Below are positions 12,980 to 27,131 of a DNA stretch of 64,000 nt, piece after piece. A model generated the notes under the pieces. That model saw only the letters and a list, made by a program, of their open reading frames with translations. It made no database searches and had not been told where the DNA came from. Source of the DNA: Melanocharis versteri (lineage: Eukaryota > Chordata > Aves > Passeriformes > Melanocharitidae). A program made the position numbers and the translations under genes. How positions within the stretch are numbered: position 1 is the first letter of the stretch; each line of letters opens with the position of its first letter. Location: NCBI GenBank assembly GCA_013397845.1, contig VZTG01004161.1, positions 2,506,495-2,570,494 on the forward strand, written 5' to 3'.

Positions 12980-15900
12980 CCAGCTAGGCTAATGGCAAAA
13001 AAAAATAGCACCATAGCTTCAAGCAGCCTCAGACACTCTGCTCTGGTTGTTGCAATCTTTCTGTTTGGCCTCTGAAGGGGTGAAGTAGCCCTTTCACACA
13101 TCTTCTGTGGAGGTGTGAAGAAGACAAGCCCTACCAGCCTATTTTAAGTCCAGTGTCTTTGAGACAGAGGAGGCTTTTTGGAGTAGGGAAGGAGAGCTGC
13201 CAGCTTTGCCCTGAGCTGGTGTTTTCTACCTAATGGTATTGAATGGGTCTTCAAACAGGGCTGTGCAGAAGCTGTAAGATGGTTTCCCTCCCCGCCATTA
13301 TTTTCATAAGCTGGTTGTTTACTACGAGATCAAACATGTTGCTTATTTGTGTCATACTACCTCAGATATGACTCCTTTGAAGTGAACTGGTTTACAAAGG
13401 TTATCCACATGTGTCTGTAGCCTCCACTTTCTTCAGGAGCCTGAGTAATCTGCAGTTACAGGGATAAGACGCCTGATAATTCTCCCTCCGAAAAGACAGG
13501 GTAAAAGCATGCAGAGCCTGCCTAGTGCTGATAGCAATTTTACACATTGAATCGTTGAAGCTGAGGAAGCTGCAGCTGCCAAAAAAATGGGAACATTTTT
13601 AAATTAAGACACCACACAGACCCAGGAAAATTCTCACTTAGCAAACGAAATGAGGACAAACAGCAAAAGAGAGGTACTTCATTACTGATTTTAGCAGCTA
13701 ACTTTCCCTCAAGGGTGCATCAGGCTTCTTTTTTATTTTCTAATCAACTCTCCTGCTGGGTGTAGAAGGGGGGAGAAGTGCAAGACCTCAGTCATCCATT
13801 CAGAGCTGGTTCACACTGTAGGTGTGCATGGAAGATCAGTCCCATCACTCCGACCCTTGTTTTGCCATAAAAAGGCAAGACTTTAGCACTCTTCACCTTC
13901 TGTACTCAGGCAGAGTGGCATCTCCTTTCACACTTCCTCCTGCTTCCACGTAGCTGGTGCTTTTGAATTCTCCAGAGCACAGTGTACACTGAGCTGCTGA
14001 GAGTTATCACAGGGGACTGGGACTACAATGTAAAAGTGGCCGAAGCACGCAGTTATTCAGCTATATTTATCCTGATGGGAAGGGAAGTGGAAGTAATGAG
14101 GAGAGGTATGTTGGCAGAACTGAGCAGCAGGAAGGACATGACATTTCAAAGGAGGGAAAATGCAAATGGGAATCTACTGAAGGCTAGTTAAAGGGAAGGG
14201 AAGACGGGACTGAACAGAGGAGGAGCGTATGTATCCAGCAGAGAGAGCACTGTGGTGTTGTGCTCTGTGCCTCTGCAGAGCTTTCCCCATCAACAAAGGA
14301 TTGAAAAGAGTGTGTAGGTTTCTTTTTCACATACAGCTTTCTAATTCACTCAACCATACCATTCCTTTCCACCTCAAGTAAGCAAGAAGACTGAAATAAA
14401 TGAAAAAGTAAGAAAGACACACTTTCACACTCTTAGGATCGTCAGACTAAATGTATCATTTCTACAGCTCCATGGAAGGCAATGAAGCTGAAATTACTTC
14501 TTCATGCATGGATTACAGTATTGCGTAGTGATTTTTAGGCATCCATAAAATGCAGTGTAAATAGTTCATGCTCAGTCCTAAGGGTGAGGTGCTTTGTTTG
14601 TTCAGTTCTATTAGATCATGGTTATTCTGCAAGATCAAGCAAATATCTGATTGAAAATTTTAGTACAAATGAGGGAATTATTTTGAAAAAAGAGTGGAAA
14701 AGAGCTGCAGAGTGATAAAACAAAAGTTTAAAAGTACCTCAGTTTGAAGAGAGCTAGAAAAATAGTTTAGAAAAATACCATAGAATTGTGCAAGCCCAGG
14801 CAGTACAGGGAGAACAAGTAAAGTTATTATATGCATTTTTATTTGTTCAGGACAGGAGAAAATTAGAGAGACATGAAAGGTAAAAGAGACATCATGCCAG
14901 AAAACTTTCTGATAGATAATGGACAATCCAAACCTGCTATCTTGTGTTCTTTCTTAGCTTATGTCTGATATCCATCTGCTAGGTTTTGCTGTATATCACA
15001 CCTATGTAGACTCAGTTCCTGGATTTTCTTCCTGAAGGAATAAAAAAAGTTCATTGGGGTGGAGGACAACCGGAAGTCAGTAATCTTTAACATGGAACAG
15101 ACTTCATATTCAAGTTGTTTCATACAAAGTAATCAAAACAAAAAAAAAATCGCAAAAACTCAGATTAGCAGGACAGAAACATAAACATTGAACACAATAA
15201 TAACAGATTTAAATTAAACACAAGTGCGTAAGGAGGCTAAACCTTTCAGTCACAATCTGTTTCGTTACTGTAGATACACAGGCTAGTAAATTCTGTGGTG
15301 TCTGGTTCTTAAGGAATAAATCTCACTTTGTGTCCTCTGACTGCATCTGAAGTCAATAAATCCATCTGCTGCCTTTCACGCATGTAGAATGCATTTTCAT
15401 CCCCTCCGAGCCATGTTTGTTGGCCAGCTCGCTATAAATAAATGACCTGCACAACACAGTCATATCCTTGAATTTCAGGCATTAATTTAAGTATGCATAT
15501 TGCAGCCTCTCCCAGGTACAGGAGGAAAAGGGAGCACAAGCAGCAATAGTCCTAAGGTGCTTCCCTTGCCATTATAGGTTGTCAAATGTGATTTTAAAAT
15601 ATTTGACAAATGATAAATAAAGACAACAGGTAATTTCAACAAGAGCAGTCTATTTTAATTTCTTTTTGTGATGTCTTCTCTGAGAGTTCCTGCTAGCGCC
15701 TCTGTAGACTGAGGGGAATATGGAGAATAACATACATCTCCTTCCATTAAATGGATGCAACACCTTTATTCCACTGTAATATGTTAACTTGTCAAAACTC
15801 ATCATCTTCATGCTACACAATAAAACACTCCTTGATGCAACACAGTACTATGTTGTCACCCAGCTCATCTAGAAGAAAAATTCCACATATACTATTTTGT

Positions 15901-17077
15901 ACCCTTTGTTGCTTTGCCTTGCCAAATTTTCCCTTTAGAAGATGATGCCTGTGAGATGTTAATTAACATACTGTTTGGAAAAATTCTGAAGAAACCTCTT
16001 GCATTGATTCAGTCTTAACATACTAAATTATTTTTTATTCTTCCCTGTCTGCATATTTCTTTTGATACGAATCGTATTTTCTTTCTTTTTTCTTCAGAGA
16101 AACTTGAATTTCATTGCAATTTTGAAGAAATTCAAGCCAACCAGTTGTCAATAAAGAGTGTCCCATCTTATTAAAGACCAAAACTAAACAGAATTAGTGG
16201 TCTTCAATATTGCTCCCCCAAGTAGTATGGTTGCTTTTCATCACTTCATGTGGGCATGATTTCTTTTTTAGAAAAACGCTATTGCTAAGACACCCACATA
16301 ACTCCCCTCTCAACTTGCTGAATTTCTAACTTATGTTTTATATCAGGTTGTTTGGCATAGAAGCAGACTGAAGAGAGAATATTTTTAAGAGAAAAAGTGC
16401 TCTTCTCAATCAGAAGTATAAGGACAGTCTGGATACACTTGTGCTGCATGACTGAAGTTTTGTCTTTTTGTTCGCATTTTTGGCTAGAGCTGAAATATCC
16501 TGCACAAGAAATTGTGGATCTCAAGGGAGAAAAGAAGGGAAGAGACTGCAAGCTATTATTCACCAGGATGTTACAAAAATATCTTTCATGTGTCAAGTGG
16601 TATGATGTAGGTGGTGCAATTTGGCATTATCTTGCATCACTACTCGTCTATCACCACACTTTTAAAAACTATCCCTGTCCTTGGCATGGTGTCTACACAC
16701 AAAGTGATTTCACTTTTTACTTTCCTGCAAAACAAATCCAGATTTCAAAACAACAGGAGCAGCCCAGGATAGGACTAACTAATCTTTACTAAGATTTGTA
16801 TACTTATATATACATATAAAATGTGATTTCCAAGTTTTTATTTCATAGGCACTGATAGAAAGAGAAGTTTCTATTTTAATAACCTAAAGAATGAGTTTGC
16901 AAATCTTTGCAACAAGGATTTAAACAAAACTCATGCAGTAATATGAAACTGAATTTGGAGGTTTAAATTAGATTATTCGCAGAATTGGCTATTTTATGAT
17001 CTACTCCAGAAAGTAGCAGGCAGAAAGCTCTCATGGAACTTTGTCCTTCCATGACTGATGTAGCAATACGAGCTCTG

Positions 17078-17091
17078 GTTACCCGGGCAAC
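17078..17091. promoter_or_regulatory. RFX-type X-box palindrome (candidate binding site)
   Basis: The sequence GTTACC-CG-GGCAAC fits the X-box consensus recognised by RFX transcription factors (GTYRCC and RGYAAC-type half-sites with a 1-3 base spacer) on both arms. It contains a retained CpG in otherwise CpG-poor DNA. It lies about 14.7 kb upstream of the probable VWA8 promoter and about 17 kb from the left CpG block, so it would act as a distal element if functional. Binding is not shown by sequence alone. Confidence 0.4.
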
Positions 17092-20000
17092 TGATCAACA
17101 ACTTCACCTTGGCTGTAAATGAAATGTTGGGAAGAGATTAAAAAAAGGAAACAGGAAGGACGGAGATAATTTGAATAGAAAAAGATTAAGGCCTAGGATC
17201 ATGAGCAGACAAGGAGTTTTAGCTTTTTGTCAGTATAAGAAAAAGGACTTGATTCTTACAACATGACAGTATAAAGTGGCATTTAAAGAGGTGCCAAGAG
17301 CATTTCAAAGCCCTTACCTATTGAGTCTTACTGAAAATGCCAGATTCAAGTTATACAGAGGATAAAGGGAATATTTTGTACAAAACAAAACATGCAGACA
17401 TCATCCTCTTCTGACAGTAGGGAAGCTTTCAACCTGAGAAAGTCTAGATTGGTTATCTGGGGCACACCTTACTGTTGTGAAAATACATAGTATTTATTAT
17501 AAAACTAATGGATAGCACTGGAGTAAAACCTGGGGATTTTCAACCTTATAATAGTGACTCTCATTCAAAGAGACCGGATATACATTATATATTTACTTGA
17601 ATATTATCAAAGTTACAAAGATTAGGGATACAATTCTATTCTTGTTTCTCATTCTATTTTGTCTCCAGTCCACAAAGTCTGGATTGATTTTTTTCAAACT
17701 CTTTTACAGCCATAAAATCCCCTGGGAATTTACTGCTGTAAAAGGGAAACTGTTTTTCACCTCGCACTGTAGAGAGCCTTTCACCACTAGGGCAGAGAGG
17801 TGTGATCCTAGGCAGAACTAGGTCAGTACGAATCCAAGTCTCCAACACTGTCCCACACTTCTAAGGAGACTAGAATGGGAAACAAGGCAATAACTACAAA
17901 TAGTGTGGAATGCAGTCTTTAAACTAAAAGCTCACTGAGCAAGTGGGGATACGTGTGCATATTCTATACGGCATCTGATCTGGTACCTCTTGGCAAGGTA
18001 ACTGAGAATTTAGAACAATGAAAAATTAAGATAGTAATCAGTGATTTAAAACCTCACTGATTGAAAGCTGCCTTACCTTTAAAGGGTTGCTTTAGGTCCT
18101 AAAGGGATTTGCTGTTATTCTCCACTATCCTCAGTAATTCCAAAGCAAGCAAGCATATTGTGTTATAACTGTTTCCAGACAATATAAGGTTTGCGGGAAT
18201 GGCAAATAGTGCAGAATACAGGTGACTGAGCCCTCTCAATTATTTGTTAAGCTAACTACGAAAGTTTTAGGGCAGTCATGCAAAACAATAGTTTGAAGAA
18301 AGAAGGAAAGTATCTGAGGTCATGGAAGCTAGAGACTGAACATATGCTCTCAGCCTGATCCTCTTAGTAAGGGTGGGCACGGTCTTTACTGTATAATAGG
18401 AAACTCTGTCATCTCTGACATTGGTACAATGGTCACTATAACATAGCAGCCAGCATTGACACTGGCCTGAACACTGTGAATGTCCACTAGACTCGCAAAA
18501 AATAATCAAAAGCTTACAAAACAATTGGAATGATTTGATCCACCATCAAAGTTAGCCTTAATTTCTGATCATTGGAATTTATTGCTTCTTTCTGTGTAGG
18601 AAGAAAGACTTCTCTCCAACTAAATCAAAATTCCATGTAGTGGGAATAAGAAAATATGATCGAGATAAATCAAAGTTTTTGTTAGGCAACCCTTTAAGAA
18701 GATTGAGCACGCTGTATTATTATTTTACTGCAATGCCCGTTTTTTACTCTCTTGACCAATATAGGCTCCTGCTATATGCTTTTCTTTCTTTTCCTCTGGG
18801 AGATAGAAGGGCCAAGGGGCTCTTTTCTTGTATTTGTGCTTTGGCTACAGTTAATGAGAAAGGATCTCCCTGTGTCCCCAGAAAGGAGGAAAGCTGTGAC
18901 AAAAAGGTGGGGCCTGCTGCTGAAAATAGTGCTTATGTGTTTCTTTCCACTTTTATTAATCCAATTATTTCAGTGTGTGTTCTCGCAGACATGTGGCCTC
19001 AGACTAAGGATTATCCTGTGCAGGTTTATTCACAAATTTGACTTGATGCACTGCAAATTCAGAGACAAGATGTTCCTGCTGAGTATCACCAAGCAATTGT
19101 CAGAGTTCTTTGATCCCAAACTTCCCACTGTCTCTCTGTAGAACCTAGAATGCTGTTGCAAATACTAGTATTAACATTAAAAAGTTTGCAATACCATAAA
19201 GTTAGCCTTGTCCCTTCTGTGAAGATTAGTTCAGAAGTTTTCTTGGGGCTTTGGGGGTTTTATTTCCAAACTAAGCACTGAGGGCAAAACTCTCCTCCTC
19301 TGAAGAACCCAAAGCATGAAGCTGAGTTCTGCAGATTGTCTGCTCTGAAACTGAGGAAACCTCAGTGCACGGACACAAAGTATTGTCAGCTGAGAGCTCA
19401 TTTGCAGGATTGTCTCTCCTTTTTAACTCTGCTTAACTCTATTACTGAAATAAGGACAACAGGGTCTATTTTTGGGTTTAAATGTAATTTATTATGTAAT
19501 TGTTGCTTGGTAAATGAGTTTACGTGGGGTACAATAATACAGAACTTCAACCGTACTTTAAAGTCTGTCTTGCAAATCACTGTCATGTTGCTACTCGTTT
19601 AGGATCAGTGCTGTCAAATATTAACAAAATACAGGAAATATGTCCTTCTTTTTCAGGAAATGCTTGTATCATTGAGTCAGTAAAACTCTTTCAGCTTAAG
19701 AGAATCAGATTTAAATACCACTTAGAGACATGCCTAACATTTATAAAAACAATAAATATTAGTGGTATATTAAGTGTTCGCTTAAATTCAGAAGCTAACA
19801 GATTAACTACCTCTGTGTTAGTCTTTTTCTTTCCATATACAACATGATATAACAGCTTGATAAACATTTGCTATTAAACATTTCTGAAAATATTTTCAGG
19901 ACATGTATATTCTGTACAATGCAGCAATTTTGGGTCTAGTGCAATACTGCACATAATATATATCTATATGTTCTTTTTATATGATGGGTGTGTATTCTTT

Positions 20001-21106
20001 GACAGCTGGAGAGAGAAGAACAAAAAAAAAGCTTCTGTTTTACTAAGGATAAACAACGTTATTTCATTTTCACCAGCAGAGATCATGTTATTTGGTTTTG
20101 AATACTAAACCACTTCATTTAAAATTTAAATTTATTTAAATTGAAAATATATGTGGTATCACCAAACTGATGAAACTTCTGATAGTAACCCTATACCTCA
20201 AATTGTCCCCTTTTCCTGTCTTGTAACTGGAGACAGGCTATAAGGTACAGGCTGGATTCTTTATTACAATTCCGTTTTGCTGGAAGGAAGAGGCTAGTGG
20301 GGATGTCACACTTTTAGTTCCCATCATTAGGTCCACATGCTATTTACTCTAACTGCTTCTCTACTTTGTCCTTCTCACTACGGGCTAAAGGATGATTCTG
20401 GTCCCACATTCCACTGACAACATTCTGTCCATTTATGCCTAGGAAACTACATGAAAAAGAAATGAAGAATAACAATGCTGGCTCTACAGCAGCCAGGGAG
20501 CTTCATTTGTTCTCCAGCCACATTTTGGTGATTGGTGCAATCACATTTATTGCTCCAGCAGGTCTTTTCCAGACCTAAACCAGAATATTTTGTGTCCTTC
20601 TCTTGCTTTGTAGAACCTCAACAGTAATTTTCCAGACATTATTTCCCACTTGCATTTGTCTGTCATTTTGCTTGTCTCTCTTCCAGATTATTTTACATAT
20701 TCTGACATAATCCGAGAAAACAACAGATGGCAATTTCATCCAAGTGGGTGTTATCCACTAGGACTGCGAAACAGGAGCTTGTTTTCCAGTAACTTCCTGC
20801 CTTTCAGGTTAAAAGTTGCAGAACCTACTGCATGCCTCTAATGTGAGTCTCAAATGAGGGTTAGGGTTGGATTGTCCTAGGCAGTGTAAAGTCTGCTGTT
20901 TTCAGTAAGATGGGATGGAGCCCTGCCCTCAATCAAAATTTTGAATCCCACCTCATTGACTAGACTTGGATGTGGGATTTCTAACACGCGATGCATGAGT
21001 AGCAGTGATAATGCAGTCCAGCAGAAGAAACAGAGGTAGTATAAAGAAAAATAGAATGTTGAGAAGTTGTGTGGTTATGTGGGAAACACAAAACAGCTGG
21101 CTGATT

Positions 21107-21235
21107 AAAAGGCTTGGAAGAGAAGCAGTAAGAGGAGGAAGGGAAGAGAAAAGGAACAAAGAAGGAAAGGGAGGAGGGTGAGACAAAGGAGAGAAGTGGT
21201 AGAGAGAGAAGGAAGGAAGGAGAGAGGGATGGATA
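21107..21235. repeat. Purine-rich (GA/GGAA) low-complexity tract
   Basis: The plus strand is almost entirely A and G over roughly 120 bases, with runs such as 'gaaggaaggaaggagagagg'. It is a polypurine simple repeat and explains the long serine/proline/leucine-rich minus-strand open frames seen over it. Confidence 0.8.
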
Positions 21236-22234
21236 TAAAATATAAGAGGGCATATTTAGCCATGCAATGGTGTCACTGAACTCCTCCTGAGCAAAGTTCC
21301 ATTTCTTCAAAACTTTAGGGCTTCCAGTTGTGCCAAAAAACCCCAATGAAAATAAATTCTCTAACATTTACAAACAATGAGACATATTTTTATTGGATTT
21401 TTTCAGGTAGAAGTGGGACAATATCTGTATCTTGTCCTGACAAACAAGTAAGGAAAGTTTTCCTCCTCCTCCTCAACAAAAAATATCCTTTTCATCAGTA
21501 AAGGAAGAGGAGTACAAATACTTTGAGCTACATATGGTGATCAGCTATGAAATGAGGAAGTAAGCATAGAAGCATGAGACAATTTAGCTCAGGTCACAGA
21601 TGAATTTTCAGCTTTTTTCTTTTGCTGGGCCTACTCAGCCTACAGCGTAACCAGTACAGCAGGATACAACTAATATAAGTAATAACTGCAACTGGAAAAA
21701 GTGGTATATATTATTAAAAATAGTGTCAGAACACAGAAAAAACCCCTGAGAATATAAAAGCAAAAGTAGGGGGAAAAAACTCTTTAATTCTAGGATAAAG
21801 GGGAACTAGAATACGGGGCATGTCTATTGTCACAACTGAAGAGGTTTCAAAAGGCATACAAAAAAGAGCAATTCAAATCTGACAAAGATGTAAGTAGCTT
21901 GTTGGCTTCGCCTCACCTGCCTTTGGGTGTCCAAAGTAACCCATTCGACCTGAGCTAGTGAGGCAAAGTTCCCATTGGAAGGAAACAGATGTTTCGAAGA
22001 AACAATTCACCTGAACAGTGCCTGCCTTAGGTTAAGAGGAAGTGTCCTTTCAGGCTGTCTATTTTTTTACTCTGAGTATAAGGTGGACCTTCTGTTGGCT
22101 GCTCAAACTTTGGTGACGTTTCTATTTGCTCAGGTTGGAGCAATACCAGGCAACCCAGGATATGCACTGTCACCACAGAAAGCATCAATACCTTGTTGAG
22201 GTGAGGAGGACTTTTGTACTGGGTCTGGGAGGAC

Positions 22235-22364
22235 TGTGGTGAGCAAACCCCAGCCAACACCTGAACACCCACACAGCCTCTCACTTATCACCCTCTCACA
22301 TGAAACAGGGAATAAACGAGCATCTGTGTAGGTATTGGCCCTTGGCCAAGGTCAATCCACCACA
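22235..22364. repeat. Small inverted LTR-end structure (TGTGGTG...CACCACA)
   Basis: A 130-base block starts 'tgtggtgagc' and ends 'ggtcaatccaccaca'. The first 75 bases resemble the reverse complement of the 3' (U5) end of the same LTR family as the element at 8470-9582, including the 'cagcctctcac' region. The last 40 bases resemble the same LTR end in forward orientation. The block therefore looks like two LTR ends in inverted arrangement with roughly complementary termini, or a small non-autonomous element derived from them. Divergence is high and no target duplication is visible. Confidence 0.4.
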
Positions 22365-22373
22365 TAAAGTGGG

Positions 22374-22400
22374 ACTGACCAACTTCATGTGTTGGTCAGT
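22374..22400. repeat. Perfect 10-bp inverted repeat (hairpin)
   Basis: The arms 'actgaccaac' and 'gttggtcagt' are exact reverse complements separated by a 7-base loop. It sits 10 bases after the inverted LTR-end structure and may belong to the same rearranged insertion. Confidence 0.7.
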
Positions 22401-25400
22401 TGTGTACTAAAATCCTTTATTTCATCTACTTGTCAGGAGGATTTTGTATGTTGATCAACCTGTTGAATTAAAAGATTGCTAAATAATTGTTTACAAACCC
22501 TGGGAGCTATAAAAGCAATCTGAAATACTGCTATCATTAAACATATTTTGCACTGCAGATTTCTTCCATCAAGAAACAGAAAGAATCTAAAGGATGGCTC
22601 TTTCCTATGGACTTGTTAATAATGAGAAATCTTTATGGAACCAAGTGATAGGGTTTATGAAATACAGATGTCATATTTTTAGTGGCAATTTTTGCCTGAG
22701 CTAACTCACTTAGCAAGAAATTAAATTCCACATTTCCTGATACTGACAAGGAAGTAAGAGAAGTAAAAATGATGATTTATTTACACACACATGCGTAAAA
22801 AAAAGTTTGCTATGTTTAGTTGTCTAAACACTTCTCCTATTCCACTTAATTTCTTTGGTGATTTCAAGTGCAATAGTTTCTTCAGTTTGTCTCCCTCTAG
22901 TGGATCACCCCTTTTGTGTGTCAGCAGATACTTTATTTTCAATTTTTAATTTTTCCATCACTGGTATTGTGTGGATGTAATGTTATTATAATAACTGAAT
23001 AATCTATACACAGCAATTACTCTATTTCATTCTTGATGACTGCATCTTTTAAGCTTATTTTTTTTCCTATTGCCCCAGGTATCAGCTGTCTGGGCTACAA
23101 TTCATGCTGAGTATTCTCAGTCCTCCTCTCATCTAAAAAAATACAATTCTACTGTACTGCTTTTTAGTCATTCTTCTGTCTTCTAGATGAATTCAGGGTC
23201 TGGATCAGTAGAGGTCTATGTAAAGCAGCCTTCTAAGTGGTCTAAATTAGGACCTGGTAAAACAAAACAAAGCTTGGCACAGTTAAATCATGTCACAAAT
23301 ACGGAATGCCTTGTCTAAGCCTCCAGCAAGTATCATCTTTCAACAACATAGATATATTCTATTGCTTGATGAGTATAAGACAATGTGGCCTAGTCTTATT
23401 TTTCAAAGGATCCATATGTAATTTGGGGAAGAATATATTTAATTATAACAAACATAGAATCTGTCTTGGTCTTATTTGTATCATCTGCATTATGATCTTA
23501 GTGTTTCTGTGGTGGATCAGAGCCCTGCTGTGTTTAACACCTACAAACCACAGCAAAAAGGCTTATTTCCTGCCGCAAAGATCTTACACTACAAAAGGTA
23601 GGGCAGCCAAAAAAGCGGACTTGGCAAAGAGAAGGTGGGAATGGAAGAAGCAAATAAGAACTGATAGTTGAACTGTTGCTAAATATTATTAGTATTAGCA
23701 CAGGCTGCCAAACATCTTTGTGACTGCTGTATTTTATAGGCAAAGAAAAGGTTTCAGGTTTACAAATGTGGATCTGAAGGAGGAAAATCTCATGACCACT
23801 GGTACTGCTATGTCTGAAGGGGCACAACTCTTTCAGAGCAGAAGTTTTTTCCTGTGAATACATCCAAATTATACTGTTGATTTTCTTTCCTTTTGTGCTC
23901 ATCCCAGATAGCACTGCTGTTCAAGTAGGACATAAAATAGATTCTGTTGTAATGAAGCAATTAGCTGCACAATTAAATCTGAAGTTAGATAAGTGGCATG
24001 AGCTGCACTCCATAACTGCTTGTGAAGTTACACCCAGGTTTATTTGTTCCCTGCTCACTGGATTCCCACCCTCTCTTCTTCAAATCCCTTCTAATACTTA
24101 TGGGAATAATAATTAAGAACAATAGCAATAAATCTCACTGTCAAGTTCCTGCATACTGAGATACTAAGCCACCACACTTTTACTCAGGCCTGTTCCCTCA
24201 CATGGCAGTGAACTGATTCATCTTGCACCAGCTTAGAGAGTGGAGAGAGGAGCTCACACTCATCCCCACTCCCCTTTTTATGTCTACTTGAAAGGGATTT
24301 CAGGGGTTGATCTAGATTGACGAATTGCTTAAGAGGGCATTAGTACCTTCCCTTCCTCACCTACTCTACTCCCTGCTTCCACAGCACACAACATAGTGGT
24401 AATTAGATTGTCAGCCACTCTTTGTGCAATAGAAAACACAGCCAAAGCACTCTTGAGTTTCAACAAAAAAAATCCTCTCTCCCATGAACTTGTGTATTGT
24501 TCTGCTTGGACTGATTCTGCTAACGCCTACCCCCTCAAATAACTGTACTCATTCTTTGAAATCAAAGTATGATGGACTAGTTGCAGGCAAACTGGGTTAA
24601 GCCCTTAAATTCTGAGCTTTTGAAGACAAAACTGCATCTGACATGCTTTGTGCTGCTCTTGAACTACTTCAGCACACTATGAAGCAAGGAAACAAAGGTA
24701 GAAATGGAGGCGTGGCTTTTAAGATGTCCTTAAACTGACCTTCAGAAAGAACCAATGATGAACACTGAGAGAAAATTTGTCAATGAAGAGGAATATTGTC
24801 CCAAGTGTAAACGAAAGCTCCACAATCCCATTTAAGCATTCTTAGAACGTTAATCCATTTAAGATATTAGGACAAAAAAGGACCATTGCTGAGGACAGCA
24901 AGTGAAAGTCGAGATGGGTTGGGTTACTTTGTCCAACTCAGACAGATACCATATTTCAATTCTGAAAATAGATTCAGAGGAATTTGAGGTCTTTTCTTAT
25001 TTAAGAGGCTCCATTGTGGACTCTAAAAGTGTTTATTTTACCATACAGCCACTTGTAAAACAAAGGAAAAAAAATCCACCTCTTAATGTATTAGCTAACC
25101 AGGTACAGGTAATTTAATCTCCTCATAATTACCATTTTCACTTTGTTTTTCACTTGTCATAAAATTGAATCTTCCCAGACAGACTGTCTGATAAAATTAT
25201 ATAGCTAGCTACAGTACATCAAAGAGAACAAGTGAAAGTAAGTTTCATACTCACACACACTGAAATTCTAGTTGACCTAAAAAGAAAGAGGTTTTTGTAT
25301 CTCCCGCCTCTTCTTTTGGAATCTATCCTTGGTTCATGCAGTTAATGTTTCTAATTTTCAATTTTAACTGTTTCATCTGAATGTAATGGAAAAGTAAAAA

Positions 25401-27131
25401 AAAAAGCTGAAATAACAATCAGATTGCAAAAGGTTTGTCTTTGCCTATTGTGTAAAAGACAATGCTGCTGTACTGAAAACATGAAGAGAATTCTAGTGAA
25501 GTTGGAGTTTCCCTGGAGGACCTGTGTTAAATAGTCTTGTCCTGAGAAAGTAAAGATTGTACTTCACTTCAGATGTAGACTTTGAGAGACAAATGACAAA
25601 CATTTTCAAGGTCTTTTCTTTTAGAAAGAAAACCTTACCATGGCCTCATGACAGCTTGCTTGGCTTTTTTTTTTTTTTTAATTTCTTACTAATTTTTTAG
25701 GCCATTCTGTAGAAACAGATTTAATCAATTTTCAGTTTAAAATTCCCAGAAAAAAGTAATCTCATTCATTCTCATTTATATTAAACACAAGAGATTATAT
25801 TAATACAACTCCGTGGGATTTCAAATCTCAGACCAGGTCATTTAGAGCTATTTTAAATCTGCGTTTTCGTGCATGTATAGCCTGTGAAGGTTTTCATTCA
25901 GTGTTCATGTAATGCTAATGCAGTCATGACATGCGGGCTACAATGCCTCTTCCCACAGATGACAGCACAGAAGGCACAACATCGTGTTTTTATTTACACT
26001 GACAAGGTCGAGGGGTCAGGCTGCTGACTGTGAACTCTGCTGTTAGATGGACCCAGAACATACGCGAGTAGGGAATTCACTGGCAGCTCCCTCAAGCAAG
26101 GGCTTAGGCTATTAATGTCTAAACGGAACAGTGGGGTGCTCACCTCAGCTTTCGTTCTGGGCTAAATTTTTCACCGTGTGTCACTCACAGCTCTACCCTG
26201 TGGCCAGCCAGATGTGTTGACAATTTTACATAAAAGTAAAGCCTACAGAGAGGTCAAAGGTTCAGGAATGAGGCAATAACTATTTTCACCTTTTGGGAAT
26301 GTGTAAACCCCATAAAAGGCCTCAGGCTCTACTCCACTAATGTTGCAAGTTCTGCAGCTAGAGTATGGTAAAGCTGTATTCATTAACAGCAAACATGAGC
26401 TTGTGAGATTGCCTCACAGTTTATTGAAACTTAAATGACCTCTGTGATACATGGAATCAGCCTGTGCTTCACAGGGATGATGCTGAATTATAGGGGAGCA
26501 ACATTAATCCTGTCTTCAGGAAATCTGGAATTTTACTGATGATGTTAGGTCAACGGCACATGCCACTAGTGACACTTTAGAGGTTATTCTGTGCAATCTT
26601 CTGTAGACAGCAAAAGGCAGTCCATCGAGACATAATCATTAGGAAAAGCCAAGTTGTTTATAACTTAAGGAAAAAGGAAACCTACCATTTCAACATGAAA
26701 AGGGATAAAGATTTCAGGTAATCTTTGATCAGATTTTGCTTAGCTCTTAATGTATTAACAGCTCCACTAACATTTTGTGGCTGCCTTTGATCTGTGGGCT
26801 GTGTCTGGAAAAGCTCTAGAATATAGGCACGTAAGACTGGGATGGAACTAGTGTATTTTACCCAGAAACTACCTGTCCATTCTACTAACCAGCTTTGTGT
26901 ACAGTAGTATAACACTCCAGTTATAAAGTAAAATACTAAATACAAACCAGTGAAGTTTATTTGGCAGGTGTTTTACATCAGTGTTGAGGTGGGTGAAGAG
27001 GATACCAGATTTGTTTTAGAGGATCACGGCAGCCATGAAGGACACAGGAAGGACACCAGTGCCAGTGAGCATATGTCTGATGCAGGTACGGATAAACCAA
27101 GTAAAACACAAGTGAGCTGATACCCTACATG
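22401..27131. other. Gene-free stretch, probably intergenic
   Basis: No coding exon, RNA gene or recognisable repeat was identified apart from a 15-base T run at 25665-25679. Open frames, such as the one at 23306-23671, show no known motif and no splice structure. Confidence 0.45.
25665..25679. repeat. Poly-T run
   Basis: Fifteen consecutive T on the plus strand with no recognisable retrocopy next to it on either strand. It is a simple low-complexity run. Confidence 0.7.

Larger units (their letters stand above)
9583..22234. other. Long gene-free stretch, probably intergenic
   Basis: About 12.6 kb without a supported coding exon, RNA gene or young mobile element. It contains the X-box at 17078, a C-rich run at 12955-12979 and a purine-rich tract at about 21107-21235. 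The longest open frames (such as those between 18640 and 19141, and 12465-12782) have no recognisable protein motif and begin at non-ATG codons or lack splice context. Regulatory sequence or non-coding transcripts cannot be ruled out from one sequence. Confidence 0.45.

Noticed and set aside
18640..19141. Two overlapping plus-strand open frames of about 130 codons
   Set aside because: They are open in two frames at once, begin at GTG or TTG, and show no known motif or splice context. Chance in AT/GC-mixed sequence is the simplest explanation.
20981..21367. 128-codon serine/leucine-rich minus-strand frame
   Set aside because: It is explained by the purine-rich simple repeat on the plus strand.
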